DNA from: UBA1794 sp964439955
GTDB taxonomy: Bacteria; Bacteroidota; Bacteroidia; Bacteroidales; Bacteroidaceae
Direction of reading: 5' to 3'
Assembly (NCBI GenBank): GCA_964439955.1
Contig: CAYTPX010000010.1
Span: 1-61,852 of the forward strand
Length of the DNA stretch: 61,852 nt
In this document: positions 1 through 10,900 of the stretch, piece after piece
Layout: each line of letters opens with the position of its first letter
Position numbering within the stretch: the first letter of the stretch is position 1
Notes under the pieces: generated by a model
What the model saw: the letters and a program-made list of their open reading frames with translations, nothing else
Databases searched by the model: none
What the model was told of the DNA's origin: nothing
Position numbers and translations under genes: made by a program

Positions 1-573
1 AATCCTGTTTATACGTATACGGGCACTTCCACTTATACGAGGTCGCAAGTGATCAATTTCTTGGGTAACTACAACTACACGCTGTATGCCCCCATCAACG
101 CAGCCATGGATGAAGCCTACGCCGCAGGCTTGCCCCACTGGAGCGACTTGATGGCCTCGGGGATTACCGACGAGGAACAGCGCCAAATTTGCCGCAGGAT
201 CATGAACTTCATCCGTACCCACTTCCAAGACACTTCGGTTTCTACCGACGGTACGGCGGGCTACTACAAGTCGCAGTCCTTCGACTCGGACGAGGGCGTG
301 TTCTATGAGCTCTACTTCGACCCCACGAGCGGAGTGGTCTATACCCGCCCGCAACCCAGCGACCAAGCTAGCTTGGTAGACCCGACGACGAAAGCCCCGG
401 CCAGTGGAAACCTTTCGAATATCATATCCCGTGATTACCGCTTGAGTGCCGCGGCCACGAGCGACGATGCGACGATTTCTTCCTCCGCGCACGTGCTAAT
501 CCATGCCATCGATGCCCCCTTGTTCTTTAGCGGGGACGATGACGGGAACGGGATCAGAGACCAATTTGAATAA
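1..573 (+). CDS. Fasciclin-domain protein, 3' part only
   Basis: The reading frame is open from base 1 to the TAA at 571-573, so this is the C-terminal 190 codons of a gene that begins outside the window; the GTG at 49 is probably an internal Val. The stretch TLYAPINAAMDEAY matches the conserved core of fasciclin (FAS1) domains, an adhesion-type extracellular fold that in Bacteroidetes is common on surface lipoproteins. The tail ends in a hydrophilic run with DDDGNG. It lies 18 bp before a SusC gene, and the same order fasciclin-SusC-SusD recurs downstream at 6158-13466, so it probably encodes a surface lipoprotein accessory to the SusC/SusD importer. The FAS1 call rests on one motif. Confidence 0.75.
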   Translation, partial: NPVYTYTGTSTYTRSQVINFLGNYNYTLYAPINAAMDEAYAAGLPHWSDLMASGITDEEQRQICRRIMNFIRTHFQDTSVSTDGTAGYYKSQSFDSDEGVFYELYFDPTSGVVYTRPQPSDQASLVDPTTKAPASGNLSNIISRDYRLSAAATSDDATISSSAHVLIHAIDAPLFFSGDDDGNGIRDQFE

Positions 574-591
574 TAAATAGGATATATAATT

Positions 592-3500
592 ATGAAAGAA
601 CGACTGAAATACATATTGCTTTTCGTGGCAATATTCTGTAGCGCGCAACTGCTTAGGGCGCAGGACGACGACCTGATTGTGCGCGGTACCGTGACATCGA
701 AGGCCGACGGTCTCCCCATGATGCAAGTGAACGTGACGGAGGTGGATGCGAACAACCGTATCTTCTCCGCTACCGTGACCGACATGAACGGTGAGTTCTC
801 CATGAAAATCAAGAATGCGAAGAATTCCCTGCAATTCAAATACATCGGTTACAAGACCGTGACTGTGGAAATGAGCTCCGGCGAGCGGGTTTTCTCCATT
901 GAAATGGAAGAAGACAACGTGCTGGATGCAGTATCGATTACGGCAAGGCGTACTTCCAACACGGGTGCGCTCGACATCCCCGAACGAGAAATCTCCATGG
1001 CGGTGCAGAAAATCAGCACCCAGGAGTTCGAAGGTATCTCCGCCGCCTCTATCGACGAAATGTTGCAGGGACGTATCGCCGGTTTGGACATCCTCTCCAA
1101 CTCCGGTGACTTGGGTAGCGGTATGAACATGCGCTTGCGTGGTGTCTCCACCTTGAGCGGGAATACGCAGCCGTTGATCGTGGTCGATGGTATTGTCTTC
1201 GAGACGAACTCCACCTCCGACCTCGACTTTGCCACGGCCACGGAAGACCAGTATGCGGAATTGCTGCAAATCAGCCCGGACGATATCGAGACCATCACGG
1301 TATTGAAGGATGCTGCCGCCACGTCCATTTGGGGTTCCAAGGGCGCGAACGGTGTGCTGCAGTTTACGACGAAGAAGGGTGTGCGCGGTAAGACACGTGT
1401 GCAATACACCTACCGTTACTCCGGAAAGTGGCAACCCGAAGGCTACAAGCTGCTCAACGGTGACCAATATACTATGTTTATGAAGGAGGCTTACTTCAAT
1501 GCGGCTTATGACGCCTCGGCTTCCGACATACCGGAAATCTCTTACCTCCCGCTCAACCAGTTCGGCTATGCCAACGAATTTGACGACAACACGGATTGGG
1601 TGTCCGAAATCAAGCAGTACGGACAGACGCATGACCACTACGTTACCGTGACCGGTGGTGGTGAGAAAGCGCGCTTCCGTGTGTCCGGAGGTTATTATAA
1701 TGAAGTCGGTACAATTATCCAACAGGAATATACGCGTTATTCCTCGCGTATGAACTTGGACTACTTCGTGTCCGACCGTTTGAAGTTTACGACTGAGTTC
1801 TCGTTCACCTTCTCCGACAACCATGAGAATGCGGACGACCTGATGAGCATAGCCCTGCAGAAAATGCCGAACCTCTCCATCTACCGGGAGGATTCCGACG
1901 GGAACGACACGGGCGACTACTTCACTTACCCGGCTTACGATTCGAGCGTGAGCGGCATTTATGCCACCAGCGACATCGGAAGCCAAGACGGAATGGTCAA
2001 CCCCATTGCTTCCGCCTACATGGCCTACACCAATTCGCAGGTTTACCGTATCATCCCGACTTTCCGTATCCAGTATGATTTCTTGGATCCCACCAAGACA
2101 CGCCTGCTCTATAAGGGATATATCTCTTTCGACGTGAACAACAGCAGCAGCGACTCCTACTACCCGAAGGAACTCTCCTCCGGTACGATTTGGTATGACC
2201 AGTCCCAGACCGGTACGTTCAATGAGAACAAGAGCCTGGGCGTTGCCATGGAGCATGCCTTGACCTTTACCCCGAAGTTCTCCAACGACGACCATTCGCT
2301 CATGGTGTATGCCGCCTTGCAGATGAACTGGGGTAACAGCTCCGGACAAACCATCGGTTCCGACCGCCTTCCGACAGGTGTCGTTTCGCCTTCCACGGGT
2401 ACGTATTTGAGCAACTTGGCTTCCGGTCCGGGACGCTGGCGGAGCATGGCATGGGTAGGTACGGCGCACTATTCCTACCTGAGCCGCTACATGCTCGACC
2501 TGGTGATACGCCGCGAAGGTTCTACCAAGTTCGGTAGTGGCAACAAGTTCGGTAACTTCCCTGGTGTTTCCGCACGTTGGAACATCTCCGACGAGCCGTT
2601 CATGGATTGGTCGAGGGGCTGGCTGAGCATGCTCTCCGTGCGCCCCAGCTGGGGTATCTCGGGTAATGCGCCCAGCAGCGAGTACCTCTATTATAGCCGC
2701 TACAGCCAGAATGACGGATACATCAACACCGCCGGCTTGTCGCCCTCCAGCGTGCAGATGACGCACCTGAAGTGGGAGAAGACCTCGCAGTGGAACATCG
2801 GTTCCGACGTGGAGTTGTTTAACGGGAAATTGGCCGGTGACTTCAACTACTACCACAGCTTGACGACCGACCTGCTCGTGAGCCTTTCCGTACCGACCTC
2901 TTCCGGTTTCTCCACCTACTCGAACTGGAACTCCGGCGAAATCCTCAACCGCGGTTGGGAAGTGAACCTCAATGCCTACGACTTGGTGAAGATTGGCGAC
3001 TTCTCGATTGACTTCAACTTCAATATCGCGAACAACATCAACACCATTGAATACTTGGATGCCTCCACGTTGGCCAGCTACAACTCGGAGTACGGCTACT
3101 CCAACGGCGAGTACCTCTCCCGCCTCCAGTTGCACAACGCCTTCGGTTCGATTTACGGCTTCCGCTACTTGGGTGTTTACCAGTACAACTATTCGTACAA
3201 GAACAGCCAGAACGTGGGCCGCGCCGATGAAGACTATGCCGGCGAGCCGGTGGCACGCGATGCTTCAGGCAACGTAATCTACGACGAGAGCGGCGCACCG
3301 AAGCACATGGTATTCCACTTCGGCGATGCCAACCAATACACCTTCTGCGGTGGTGACGCCATCTACGAAGATATCAACCACGACGGTAGCATCGACGCCC
3401 TTGATATCGTTTACCTCGGTAACTCCAACCCGGACTTCAACGGTGGACTTGGCGTCAAGTTCAAGTACAAGAGATTGTCGTTGAACGTGTTCAGCAACTT

Positions 3501-3918
3501 CCGCTACGGTAACAAGATTGTCAACTCCGCCCGCCTGACCTTGGAAAGCATGCGCGACGGTAGCAACCAGAGCGTATCGGTCAATTGGCGTTGGCGTAAG
3601 GATGGCGACGTGACCAACATGCCCCGCGCCCTCTACAACTACGGCTACAACTCCTTGGGTAGCGACCGCTATGTGGAAGACGGTTCTTTCTGGCGTATCA
3701 AGTACATAACCTTGAACTACTCCATCGACCCGAAGAACTTGAAGAAGTATTTCCTTTCCCAGTTGAGTTTCTACTTTACGATCAACAACCTGTGGTGCTT
3801 CACCAAGTATTCCGGTGTAGACCCTGAAGTGACCTACGGCTCGTGGGGTGTATCGACCGATACCGCGCAGACGCCCCGCTCCCGTTACTTCACCGCCGGT
3901 ATCACCGTTGCATTCTAA
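592..3918 (+). CDS. SusC/RagA-family TonB-linked outer-membrane transporter
   Basis: This is the outer-membrane beta-barrel that imports an oligomer with energy from TonB. The 1108-residue protein begins with a signal peptide ending near LLRAQ, then a carboxypeptidase-regulatory-like domain (about residues 28-110, with DMNGEFSMK and YIGYKTV), then a TonB plug domain (about 125-245, with MNMRLRGVSTLSGNTQPLIVVDG) and the long barrel. It ends in Phe, the usual C-terminal barrel-insertion residue. There is no STN domain, so no sigma/anti-sigma signalling is implied. The SusD gene follows after 22 bp. No polysaccharide-degrading enzyme is adjacent, so the substrate could be a peptide (as for RagAB) or a glycan. 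Family assignment is firm; substrate unknown. Confidence 0.96.
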   Translation: MKERLKYILLFVAIFCSAQLLRAQDDDLIVRGTVTSKADGLPMMQVNVTEVDANNRIFSATVTDMNGEFSMKIKNAKNSLQFKYIGYKTVTVEMSSGERVFSIEMEEDNVLDAVSITARRTSNTGALDIPEREISMAVQKISTQEFEGISAASIDEMLQGRIAGLDILSNSGDLGSGMNMRLRGVSTLSGNTQPLIVVDGIVFETNSTSDLDFATATEDQYAELLQISPDDIETITVLKDAAATSIWGSKGANGVLQFTTKKGVRGKTRVQYTYRYSGKWQPEGYKLLNGDQYTMFMKEAYFNAAYDASASDIPEISYLPLNQFGYANEFDDNTDWVSEIKQYGQTHDHYVTVTGGGEKARFRVSGGYYNEVGTIIQQEYTRYSSRMNLDYFVSDRLKFTTEFSFTFSDNHENADDLMSIALQKMPNLSIYREDSDGNDTGDYFTYPAYDSSVSGIYATSDIGSQDGMVNPIASAYMAYTNSQVYRIIPTFRIQYDFLDPTKTRLLYKGYISFDVNNSSSDSYYPKELSSGTIWYDQSQTGTFNENKSLGVAMEHALTFTPKFSNDDHSLMVYAALQMNWGNSSGQTIGSDRLPTGVVSPSTGTYLSNLASGPGRWRSMAWVGTAHYSYLSRYMLDLVIRREGSTKFGSGNKFGNFPGVSARWNISDEPFMDWSRGWLSMLSVRPSWGISGNAPSSEYLYYSRYSQNDGYINTAGLSPSSVQMTHLKWEKTSQWNIGSDVELFNGKLAGDFNYYHSLTTDLLVSLSVPTSSGFSTYSNWNSGEILNRGWEVNLNAYDLVKIGDFSIDFNFNIANNINTIEYLDASTLASYNSEYGYSNGEYLSRLQLHNAFGSIYGFRYLGVYQYNYSYKNSQNVGRADEDYAGEPVARDASGNVIYDESGAPKHMVFHFGDANQYTFCGGDAIYEDINHDGSIDALDIVYLGNSNPDFNGGLGVKFKYKRLSLNVFSNFRYGNKIVNSARLTLESMRDGSNQSVSVNWRWRKDGDVTNMPRALYNYGYNSLGSDRYVEDGSFWRIKYITLNYSIDPKNLKKYFLSQLSFYFTINNLWCFTKYSGVDPEVTYGSWGVSTDTAQTPRSRYFTAGITVAF

Positions 3919-3940
3919 TCCATAAAAGAACAATGCTGAA

Positions 3941-5785
3941 ATGAAAAAGTCAATTAAGAATATCATATTGCTTCCGGCCATTGCCTTGGGCTTGTCTTCT
4001 TGTTCCGATTGGCTGGAACTGAAACCGACCACGGAGATCATCGAGGAGGACATGTGGCAGAACCAGGACGACGTGGAGGCCGTGGTCGCTTCGTGCTACA
4101 ACGCGATGCTGTCCAACGACTTCATGACGCGGGCTATTGTCTTTGGCGAATTGCGCAGCGACAACATGAGCTACAACCGCAATGCAAGCGGCGAGTTGGA
4201 CACCGACGACCAGGAAATGTACCGGAGCATCTCGTTGTCGAGCGTCACTTCGACCGACTGGATATGCTCGTGGGCCGCATTCTACAATGTTATCAATATT
4301 TGTAACTATGTGATCCACTATGCCCCCAACGTCTGCAACCTCGACCCGGACTACCTCACCAGCGAGATGAACGCCAACTTGGCCGAGGCATACGCCATCC
4401 GTGCGTTGTGTTACTTCTACCTCATCCGCACGTTCGACAGGGTGCCCTACGTGGACGAGCCGACCATCAACGACCAACAGGAAATCTACCTGCCCCAGAC
4501 CGAGCAGGACGTGATCATCAATCACATGATCTCAGACCTCACGTTTGCCGTCAATAATGCCCGTTCGGTATATCCCGCGGCCGAAGAGACCAAATTCCGC
4601 ATCACGCGCCGTGCCGCGGCTGCCATCTTGGCCGACGTGTATCTCTGGCAGGCATCCAGCCTGACCTATCCGGCCGATTCCATAGCGTACGACGAGGCTA
4701 TCAAGTACTGCGACATCGCCTACAATACCGACGAGACGCCCTCGCGTGTGTCGGGTTCGGCCCTCTACTCGTTCTATGGCTTGTGGGACGGGAGCGGCTC
4801 GTATGGCGATATCTTTGAGAGTTCCATCGAAGACGGGGGCTACCCCAGCGAAGAAATCATCTTCGCGGTGGAAGCCCGCGAGAGCACCTTCGGCACGCAA
4901 ACGTCCGGTTCCGGCTATACCAGCACCTACATGTCGGTCAACCAGCTCTATGGCCCTGTATCGACTGCCGGTACGCGCGGCGACTTGGCAACGCACTATC
5001 TGGTAGCGCCGAACGACAACTACCCGACGCAGACTTCTGGGAATATCGACTACTCCAATGTGACCACCTCCGTATTCAAGGTCATGTCCACTGGCACGGG
5101 CGGGACAAACGACGTGCGCTATGGATATAACTCGGGCTTGTCCAACAACTCTTATTGTATTTATAAGTACAACGGCGGCCAAAGCAGTGTTTCCAACTAC
5201 CCTGACTGGATATTCTACCGTGTTTCCGACATCTACCTGATGAAGGCGGAGGCCATTGCCGAGAAGATGAACTGCCGTTTTTCAACGACCGATTCCGACG
5301 GCGCCTCGACAACCGTGTTCTTGAACTACCAAGATAACCCCACGGTATACAACGACTCGATGCAAAAGGTGTTCAACCTTTGCTACGCCGTCTTCCAGCG
5401 TTGCAACCAGACGACGATGAACAACGGTTATACGAATTACGCCAGCAGCCAACAGCAGCTTTCCGCTTCGTCCACCTATTATCCCAACTTGGTTTATGCG
5501 GAACGCCGCCGCGAGTTCCTCTTCGAGGGGAAGCGCTGGTTCGACCTGTTGCGCATGGCACGCCGCGATTACAAGCGTGACCCGTCGACCTTTACGTCCA
5601 ACTTAGTGTCGGCAGTGCGTACCAAGCTGGACGAAGGCGCCGACCTCATTGGTTCCCGCTTGGCCTCGATGGACGCCCTTTATTGGCCTGTCTATGACGA
5701 CGAGATGGACCGCAACCCGTATTTGGTGCAAAACGCTTACTACCTCTCTACCGAGGGGTCGGATGACATGGTGATAGAATACTAA
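3941..5785 (+). CDS. SusD/RagB-family surface lipoprotein
   Basis: This is the substrate-binding lid lipoprotein that caps the SusC barrel. The 614-residue product has a lipoprotein signal with lipobox LSSC (Cys21) and the SusD N-terminal pattern (DMWQNQDDVEAVVASCYNAM). The TPR-like core is visible in NLAEAYAIRALCYFYLIRTF, and the C-terminal signature in ERRREFLFEGKRWFDLLRM near residues 520-540. It lies 22 bp after its SusC partner in the same direction and is certainly cotranscribed. No terminator is visible after it. Length is normal for the family. Confidence 0.95.
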   Translation: MKKSIKNIILLPAIALGLSSCSDWLELKPTTEIIEEDMWQNQDDVEAVVASCYNAMLSNDFMTRAIVFGELRSDNMSYNRNASGELDTDDQEMYRSISLSSVTSTDWICSWAAFYNVINICNYVIHYAPNVCNLDPDYLTSEMNANLAEAYAIRALCYFYLIRTFDRVPYVDEPTINDQQEIYLPQTEQDVIINHMISDLTFAVNNARSVYPAAEETKFRITRRAAAAILADVYLWQASSLTYPADSIAYDEAIKYCDIAYNTDETPSRVSGSALYSFYGLWDGSGSYGDIFESSIEDGGYPSEEIIFAVEARESTFGTQTSGSGYTSTYMSVNQLYGPVSTAGTRGDLATHYLVAPNDNYPTQTSGNIDYSNVTTSVFKVMSTGTGGTNDVRYGYNSGLSNNSYCIYKYNGGQSSVSNYPDWIFYRVSDIYLMKAEAIAEKMNCRFSTTDSDGASTTVFLNYQDNPTVYNDSMQKVFNLCYAVFQRCNQTTMNNGYTNYASSQQQLSASSTYYPNLVYAERRREFLFEGKRWFDLLRMARRDYKRDPSTFTSNLVSAVRTKLDEGADLIGSRLASMDALYWPVYDDEMDRNPYLVQNAYYLSTEGSDDMVIEY

Positions 5786-6157
5786 CGGCATCCATATACG
5801 CGATAGGACATGTTTCATTTCTTCAGAAATAGTGGACGTTTGGCGGGCTTTTCCGCAGCAACTCCCGGGGTCATGCCGCCGTGTGCGAGCGGCGGCATGC
5901 CTCGCGGAGGCCGCCGCCCCCTTCCCTTGGGGAGCGTCCCCGCCTGCCGGCCTGCCTATGTGGCGCAAGGGGGCTTCCCCAGGCACGGGAGGCCCGGAAG
6001 GGAAAGCCCGTGGGCTTTTCCCATGGCGTGGAGGGCATTTTGCCTTATCCATGCAGCGGTTCCCGCCGCTTCCCGGGTATGCCTCCCGTCTGGACGTCCG
6101 GCGGTTCTGATGAAACGGGGCCATGCGATTTAAACCGAAAACGTAAATGAAAAAAAA
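5786..6157 (+). repeat. 372-bp GC-rich spacer with a 22-bp repeat unit
   Basis: This gap separates the first SusC/SusD pair from the next fasciclin gene. It holds one clear unit of the intergenic repeat at 6001-6022. That copy is almost palindromic: GGGAAAGCCC at 6000-6009 and GGGCTTTTCCC at 6012-6022, separated by 2 bp. Several related pieces with GGGGCTTCCCC-like cores lie around 5970. Open frames here have no family resemblance and read through the repeat, so I do not call a gene. No TAnnTTTG promoter is evident before 6158, so the second module may be transcribed from upstream. Confidence 0.55.
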
Positions 6158-7969
6158 ATGAATACACGAATGAATAAACTTCTGTTAGGTGTGTTGCTCC
6201 TTGCCGGAGGCACGGCGCTGCACTCGTGTAGTGATGAGTGGGACGATCACTACTCCTCCGGTTCCAACGCCATCAATGCGACCGGCGTGTCGGTTTGGGA
6301 GCGTCTGGAATCCATGCCGGAATACAGTGACTTTGTAGCGAAGTTGAAAGAATACAGCTACGACCGCATCCTCTCCCAGAACCGCGTCTTTACGGTCTAT
6401 GCCCCCAACAACGAGGCGATGGCGAACTATGTGGCCAACTCGCAGTATAGCGAGCGGGATGCTTTCGTGCGCAACCACATCGCTTATTTCAACCATTCTT
6501 ATACTTCTTATACCGATACGACGGTGGAGATGATGAACGAGAAAGTGATGCGCGTGCAGGGCGGGATGATCGGATCGAACCAAAACCAGGACGTGGCGTT
6601 CGTCGCAGACGATAGCCAGTTGAACGTGGCTTGCCGCAACGGCCTTATCCACGGCCTCACCGGCATCATTTCCTACCTGCCGAATATCTGGGAAATAATC
6701 GACGCCCAGGCTCCCCTCTACAGCCAGTACCTCCACCAGCTGGACGAGCAGGTCTTGGATACGGACGAAAGTACGGTGGACTCCATCAACAGCGATGGAC
6801 AGACGGTTTACCTGGACTCCGTGGTGACGTACACCAATGGCTTCTGGGAGGTCGTGGGCGAGTTGAACACCGAGGATAGCTCCTATGTTTCCCTTGTCTT
6901 GGCCGACGACGCCTGGGAGGACGCCTACAACAAGATTGAAGCCAGCTTCCTCTATTATCCCGAGTCGCAAGGCACGTATTGGTGGGAAGGCGCGGGTAAC
7001 ACGACTTCCCAGCAGGACTCCTTGGAACGCTACAAGGATGCGATGATATACCGGACCATCATGCGTTCCCTGACCTACCGCTATCCGCAGGTAGACACTC
7101 TTTTGAAGAGTAACAATACGGACTGGGATTACGATTTTATCTCTTCGGTTGGCGGGCGACGGATACCGAAAGGGGCCTTGAAGGATTGGTTGGAAAGCAT
7201 CGCCTCCAACGCGGACTCCGTGGAAGAAGCCAGTAACGGTCGGGCTTACATCGCCCATTCCTATGGTTTTGAGAATGCCGATGTCGTACAGGACACGATT
7301 ACGACGGAAGCTGAAAGCAGCTCCTACATTTTCCAGGTATCGACCGGTGCCTCACAGACTTCGGTGCGCCTGAATACCGACACGCTCCCCTATTCGACTT
7401 TCCAGCCCGAGGAAGGGGAGGAATATGACAATGTGGAATACTATGTGCCCCAAACCTTGGCCGACGGTACGGTGGAGCGCCATGAAGTTTCCGACTCCTA
7501 TTACTTGATGATCGGTGCGGGTAGCGCCTCACCCTCTGTCATCTTTGGTATCCCTAACACCTACTCCGGCCAATATGACGTGTGGATTACGTTCATTCCC
7601 TCCAGCTCGGCCAGGGGCTACAACCAGGCTTTGCCGTCCGACATCCGTGTGACGACCCAGTACACGAGCATGCGTAGCGGAAGCACGACCCTCTCCAGCA
7701 CGTCAATCCGTACGGACAACTTCCCCCTCGACCCCTATGCGGTGACGAAGGTGAAGGTGGCCACCATCGACTTGGCGGCTTGTTGGTACGGCTTCATGAG
7801 CAACGGGGAATCGTTGTACACGGATGAGGACAACATCTCCAGCAGTGACCTCTTCAACAGCAAGTATGGGTTGAAGATCACGATACAAAACCGCAGTAGC
7901 AACAGTACCGAGTACGATCGTAACATCTATGTCGATTGCATCGAATTGGTTCCGCATCGAGAAGACTAA
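6158..7969 (+). CDS. Fasciclin-domain surface lipoprotein
   Basis: The 603-residue protein has a lipoprotein signal (LHSC, Cys24) followed by a FAS1 domain at about residues 45-180. The diagnostic pieces are RVFTVYAPNNEAMANYV and the closing NGLIHGLTGIISYLPN. The region after residue 200 is Ser/Thr- and Asp-rich, ends in an all-beta-looking domain and has no match I recognise. Exported FAS1 proteins mediate adhesion or surface complex formation; here a role as an accessory of the following SusC/SusD pair is inferred from position, since the stop lies 14 bp before that SusC. The start used is ATG 6158; a second in-frame ATG lies four codons on (6170). Confidence 0.88.
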   Translation: MNTRMNKLLLGVLLLAGGTALHSCSDEWDDHYSSGSNAINATGVSVWERLESMPEYSDFVAKLKEYSYDRILSQNRVFTVYAPNNEAMANYVANSQYSERDAFVRNHIAYFNHSYTSYTDTTVEMMNEKVMRVQGGMIGSNQNQDVAFVADDSQLNVACRNGLIHGLTGIISYLPNIWEIIDAQAPLYSQYLHQLDEQVLDTDESTVDSINSDGQTVYLDSVVTYTNGFWEVVGELNTEDSSYVSLVLADDAWEDAYNKIEASFLYYPESQGTYWWEGAGNTTSQQDSLERYKDAMIYRTIMRSLTYRYPQVDTLLKSNNTDWDYDFISSVGGRRIPKGALKDWLESIASNADSVEEASNGRAYIAHSYGFENADVVQDTITTEAESSSYIFQVSTGASQTSVRLNTDTLPYSTFQPEEGEEYDNVEYYVPQTLADGTVERHEVSDSYYLMIGAGSASPSVIFGIPNTYSGQYDVWITFIPSSSARGYNQALPSDIRVTTQYTSMRSGSTTLSSTSIRTDNFPLDPYAVTKVKVATIDLAACWYGFMSNGESLYTDEDNISSSDLFNSKYGLKITIQNRSSNSTEYDRNIYVDCIELVPHRED

Positions 7970-7983
7970 AAAAAGTAAATGCT

Positions 7984-10900
7984 ATGAATAAGATAAAAGA
8001 ATTCATTGGAAAGCATGTCCTGGGAACGGGACTTTGCATGTGCGCGTTGGCCGGTACGGTTTCCTTGCATGCCCAAGAAACAGCAACAACCCCTCCGGCT
8101 TCGGCGAGCGAAGAAAACATGGTTACCGTGCAAGGTAAAGTAATCGATGCGGCTACCAAGCGTCCCATCGTCGGTGCACGTATACAAATGGTCGGCCGCC
8201 TCTATTCGGCCATGACTAACGAAAATGGTGTCTATACCTTGCGGGTGCCTACCGGCGCAGCCGTCGTTGAGGTGACTGCCGAAGACTACGCCACGCGTGA
8301 AGTGGGCTTGCGCAACCAGAGCGAGGTAAACATACAACTCTACTCTACCACGTTCACCGGCCTCTACGACAAGGTGCAGACCCTGACGGGCGAGAAGAGC
8401 AGCGCCAGCATGATTACCCCGTACGCCCAGGTGGCAGGGGGCAGCAAGGACGGGTCTTACACCGTGGATCAGGCCATCGCCTCCAAGCTCTCCGGGGAGA
8501 TGCGGGCCATTACCCACTCTGCCGTGCCCGGAAACGGAATCTCCATGTTCATCCGCGGCCTGAACTCCATCAATGCCCAGGCTGCCCCGTTGATTTTGGT
8601 GGATGGGGTCGTGTTCGACAACCAGGTTGACCGCACCTCCATCTTGGAGGGGTACTTCAACAACCCGCTGGCTTCCATCGACATGAACGACGTGGAGAGC
8701 ATCACCGTGCTCAAGGACGGTACTTCCCTCTATGGTAGCCGCGGCGCCAATGGCGTGGTGCTCATCACCACCAAACGTGGCCGTAGCCAAGCTACAAAGA
8801 TTGAGGTAAACGCTTATACCGGCTATAACGAGCGGCCCAAGCTGCCCGAGATGATGAATGCCGAGGAGTTCCGCCGCTATGCCAGCAACTTGGTAATCGA
8901 CGACCCGAACTATTCGGATTATGAAAACGTGGCGTGGTTGAAGCATACCTCCCTGATTGAACGTGCGGACGGTACGATCACGAACATGCAGCAGTACCGC
9001 ACCTACACCAACGAGACCGACTGGACCGACGAGGTGTACCGCAATACTTTCCTGCAGAGTTACAGCATTTCCGTAAACGGTGGTGACGAATCGGCCTTGT
9101 ATAACCTCTCCGTGGGCTATACGAACGCCCCCTCCACGTTGAAGAACAGCAGCTTCAGCCGCCTGAACGCCCGCTTCAACTCGGATATCCAGTTGTTCTC
9201 CCGCTTGTCAATGGCCGTGGACATCGCCTATTCGCAGACCGACCGCACGGCTCCCAACGACGGTGCGCCTTCTGACTATACGTCCGATCCCGTGACCTCC
9301 GTGGGTTACCTCGCCCTCATCAAGGCCCCGTTCCTCGCACCTTACCAATATACGCGCGAGGGATACGTTTCGCCTAACTACAGCGATGCCGATGTCTTCG
9401 GGGTGTCCAACCCGACGGCCTTGCTTGACGAAGACCGCAACCGTTACAAGAACGAGTCCAACCACATCAACATCACGGCGACCCCGAAACTGGACCTCGG
9501 CCGTGGCTTCGAGTTGAGCAGCAAATTCAGCTATACGCTGGACAAGACCGTGGAGGCCTACTTCCGTCCCCGCAACGGTTCGCCCTCCTTCGACCGCGGG
9601 ACGGGTACGCTCGCGGAGAGTACCGTAAAGACGCTTTCCGCCAAGCAGATTTCCGTATTCAGCGACACCCGCCTGAACTGGAAGAAGAGCTTCGGGCAGC
9701 ACAACCTCGACGCGCTCCTGGGCTACCGTTATACTTCCGACCAGTACCAGTCTGACTGGGCGCGCGCCGACAACACGGCTAATGACTACATCAACACCAT
9801 CACGGCGAGCTTGCCCAACCGCACCGCCGACGGCGTGGATGACCGTGTGAAGACGGCAGCCGTCTATGCCAATGTCGATTACAACTGGTTGAACCGTTAC
9901 TTCCTGACCGGTACGCTTTCGTTCGATACTTCCACCCGTTTTGGTAGCGAAGTGGAGGGGGCGATACACATCGGCGACCACTCTTGGGGCCTCTTCCCCT
10001 CCATTCAGGGCGGTTGGATTATCTCCAACGAGTCGTTCCTCAAGGACGTGGACTTCATTTCGTTTGCGCGTTTACGCGCCGGGTACAGCGTTACGGGTAA
10101 CGACCAAATCCTGAACTACGCCTACATGACCTACTACGCGCCGTTCTTCTACTACAACCGTATCTCCGGCTTGGAGCTTTCCAACATCGGGAACGAGACC
10201 CTCGGCTGGGAGCGTAACCACAAGTTCAGCGTAGGATTGGACGTATCGTTGTTCAACGACATCTTCTCCTTCTCTGTCGATGGCTACAAGAACCACATCA
10301 CCGACTTGCTTACCCAAGTCGAGCTGCCCGAAATCAGCGGTATGTCCAGTACGTATTGGATGAACAACGGTACGATGGACAACACCGGCATCGAGGTTTC
10401 CGCCCGTGCCAAGCTGCTCAACCTGCGCGACTTCAAGTGGGAAATCGGGGCTACCATCTCCCATTACAAGAATGAGGTGAAGTCCCTCATCAACAATGAG
10501 TCGGTCATCAACCAATACTACGGTGCCGAAATCATCACCCAGGTGGGCAGCCCTGCCGGACTCTTCTATGGTTATGAGACCGTGAAGCGCGACGGGAATA
10601 CCTACGTGTTCTCCACGACAGAGGAAGCCCGGAAGGCGGCCATTGATGCGAACGAAGTAGACCATAGCGTGGACGGGAGCGGACGCCTTGCCATCGTGGA
10701 CGAGACAGGCGAATACTCCTATTTTGAGGCCGGCGACGTGTACTTCGTGGACCAGAACGGCGACGGTGTCATCGACGAGAATGACCGCGTTGTCATTGGT
10801 GACCCGAACCCCGACTTCATCGGCAATATCACTACCCGGTTCCAGTGGAAGCGGTTCACGCTCGATGCCCTCTTCACCTATTCCGTAGGCAACGACGTAT

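Noticed and set aside
5810..6150. Several overlapping open frames in the GC-rich gap between SusD and the fasciclin gene
   Set aside because: They overlap in different frames, are rich in Arg/Pro/Gly, read through the repeat unit and match no family; GC-rich DNA gives such frames by chance.
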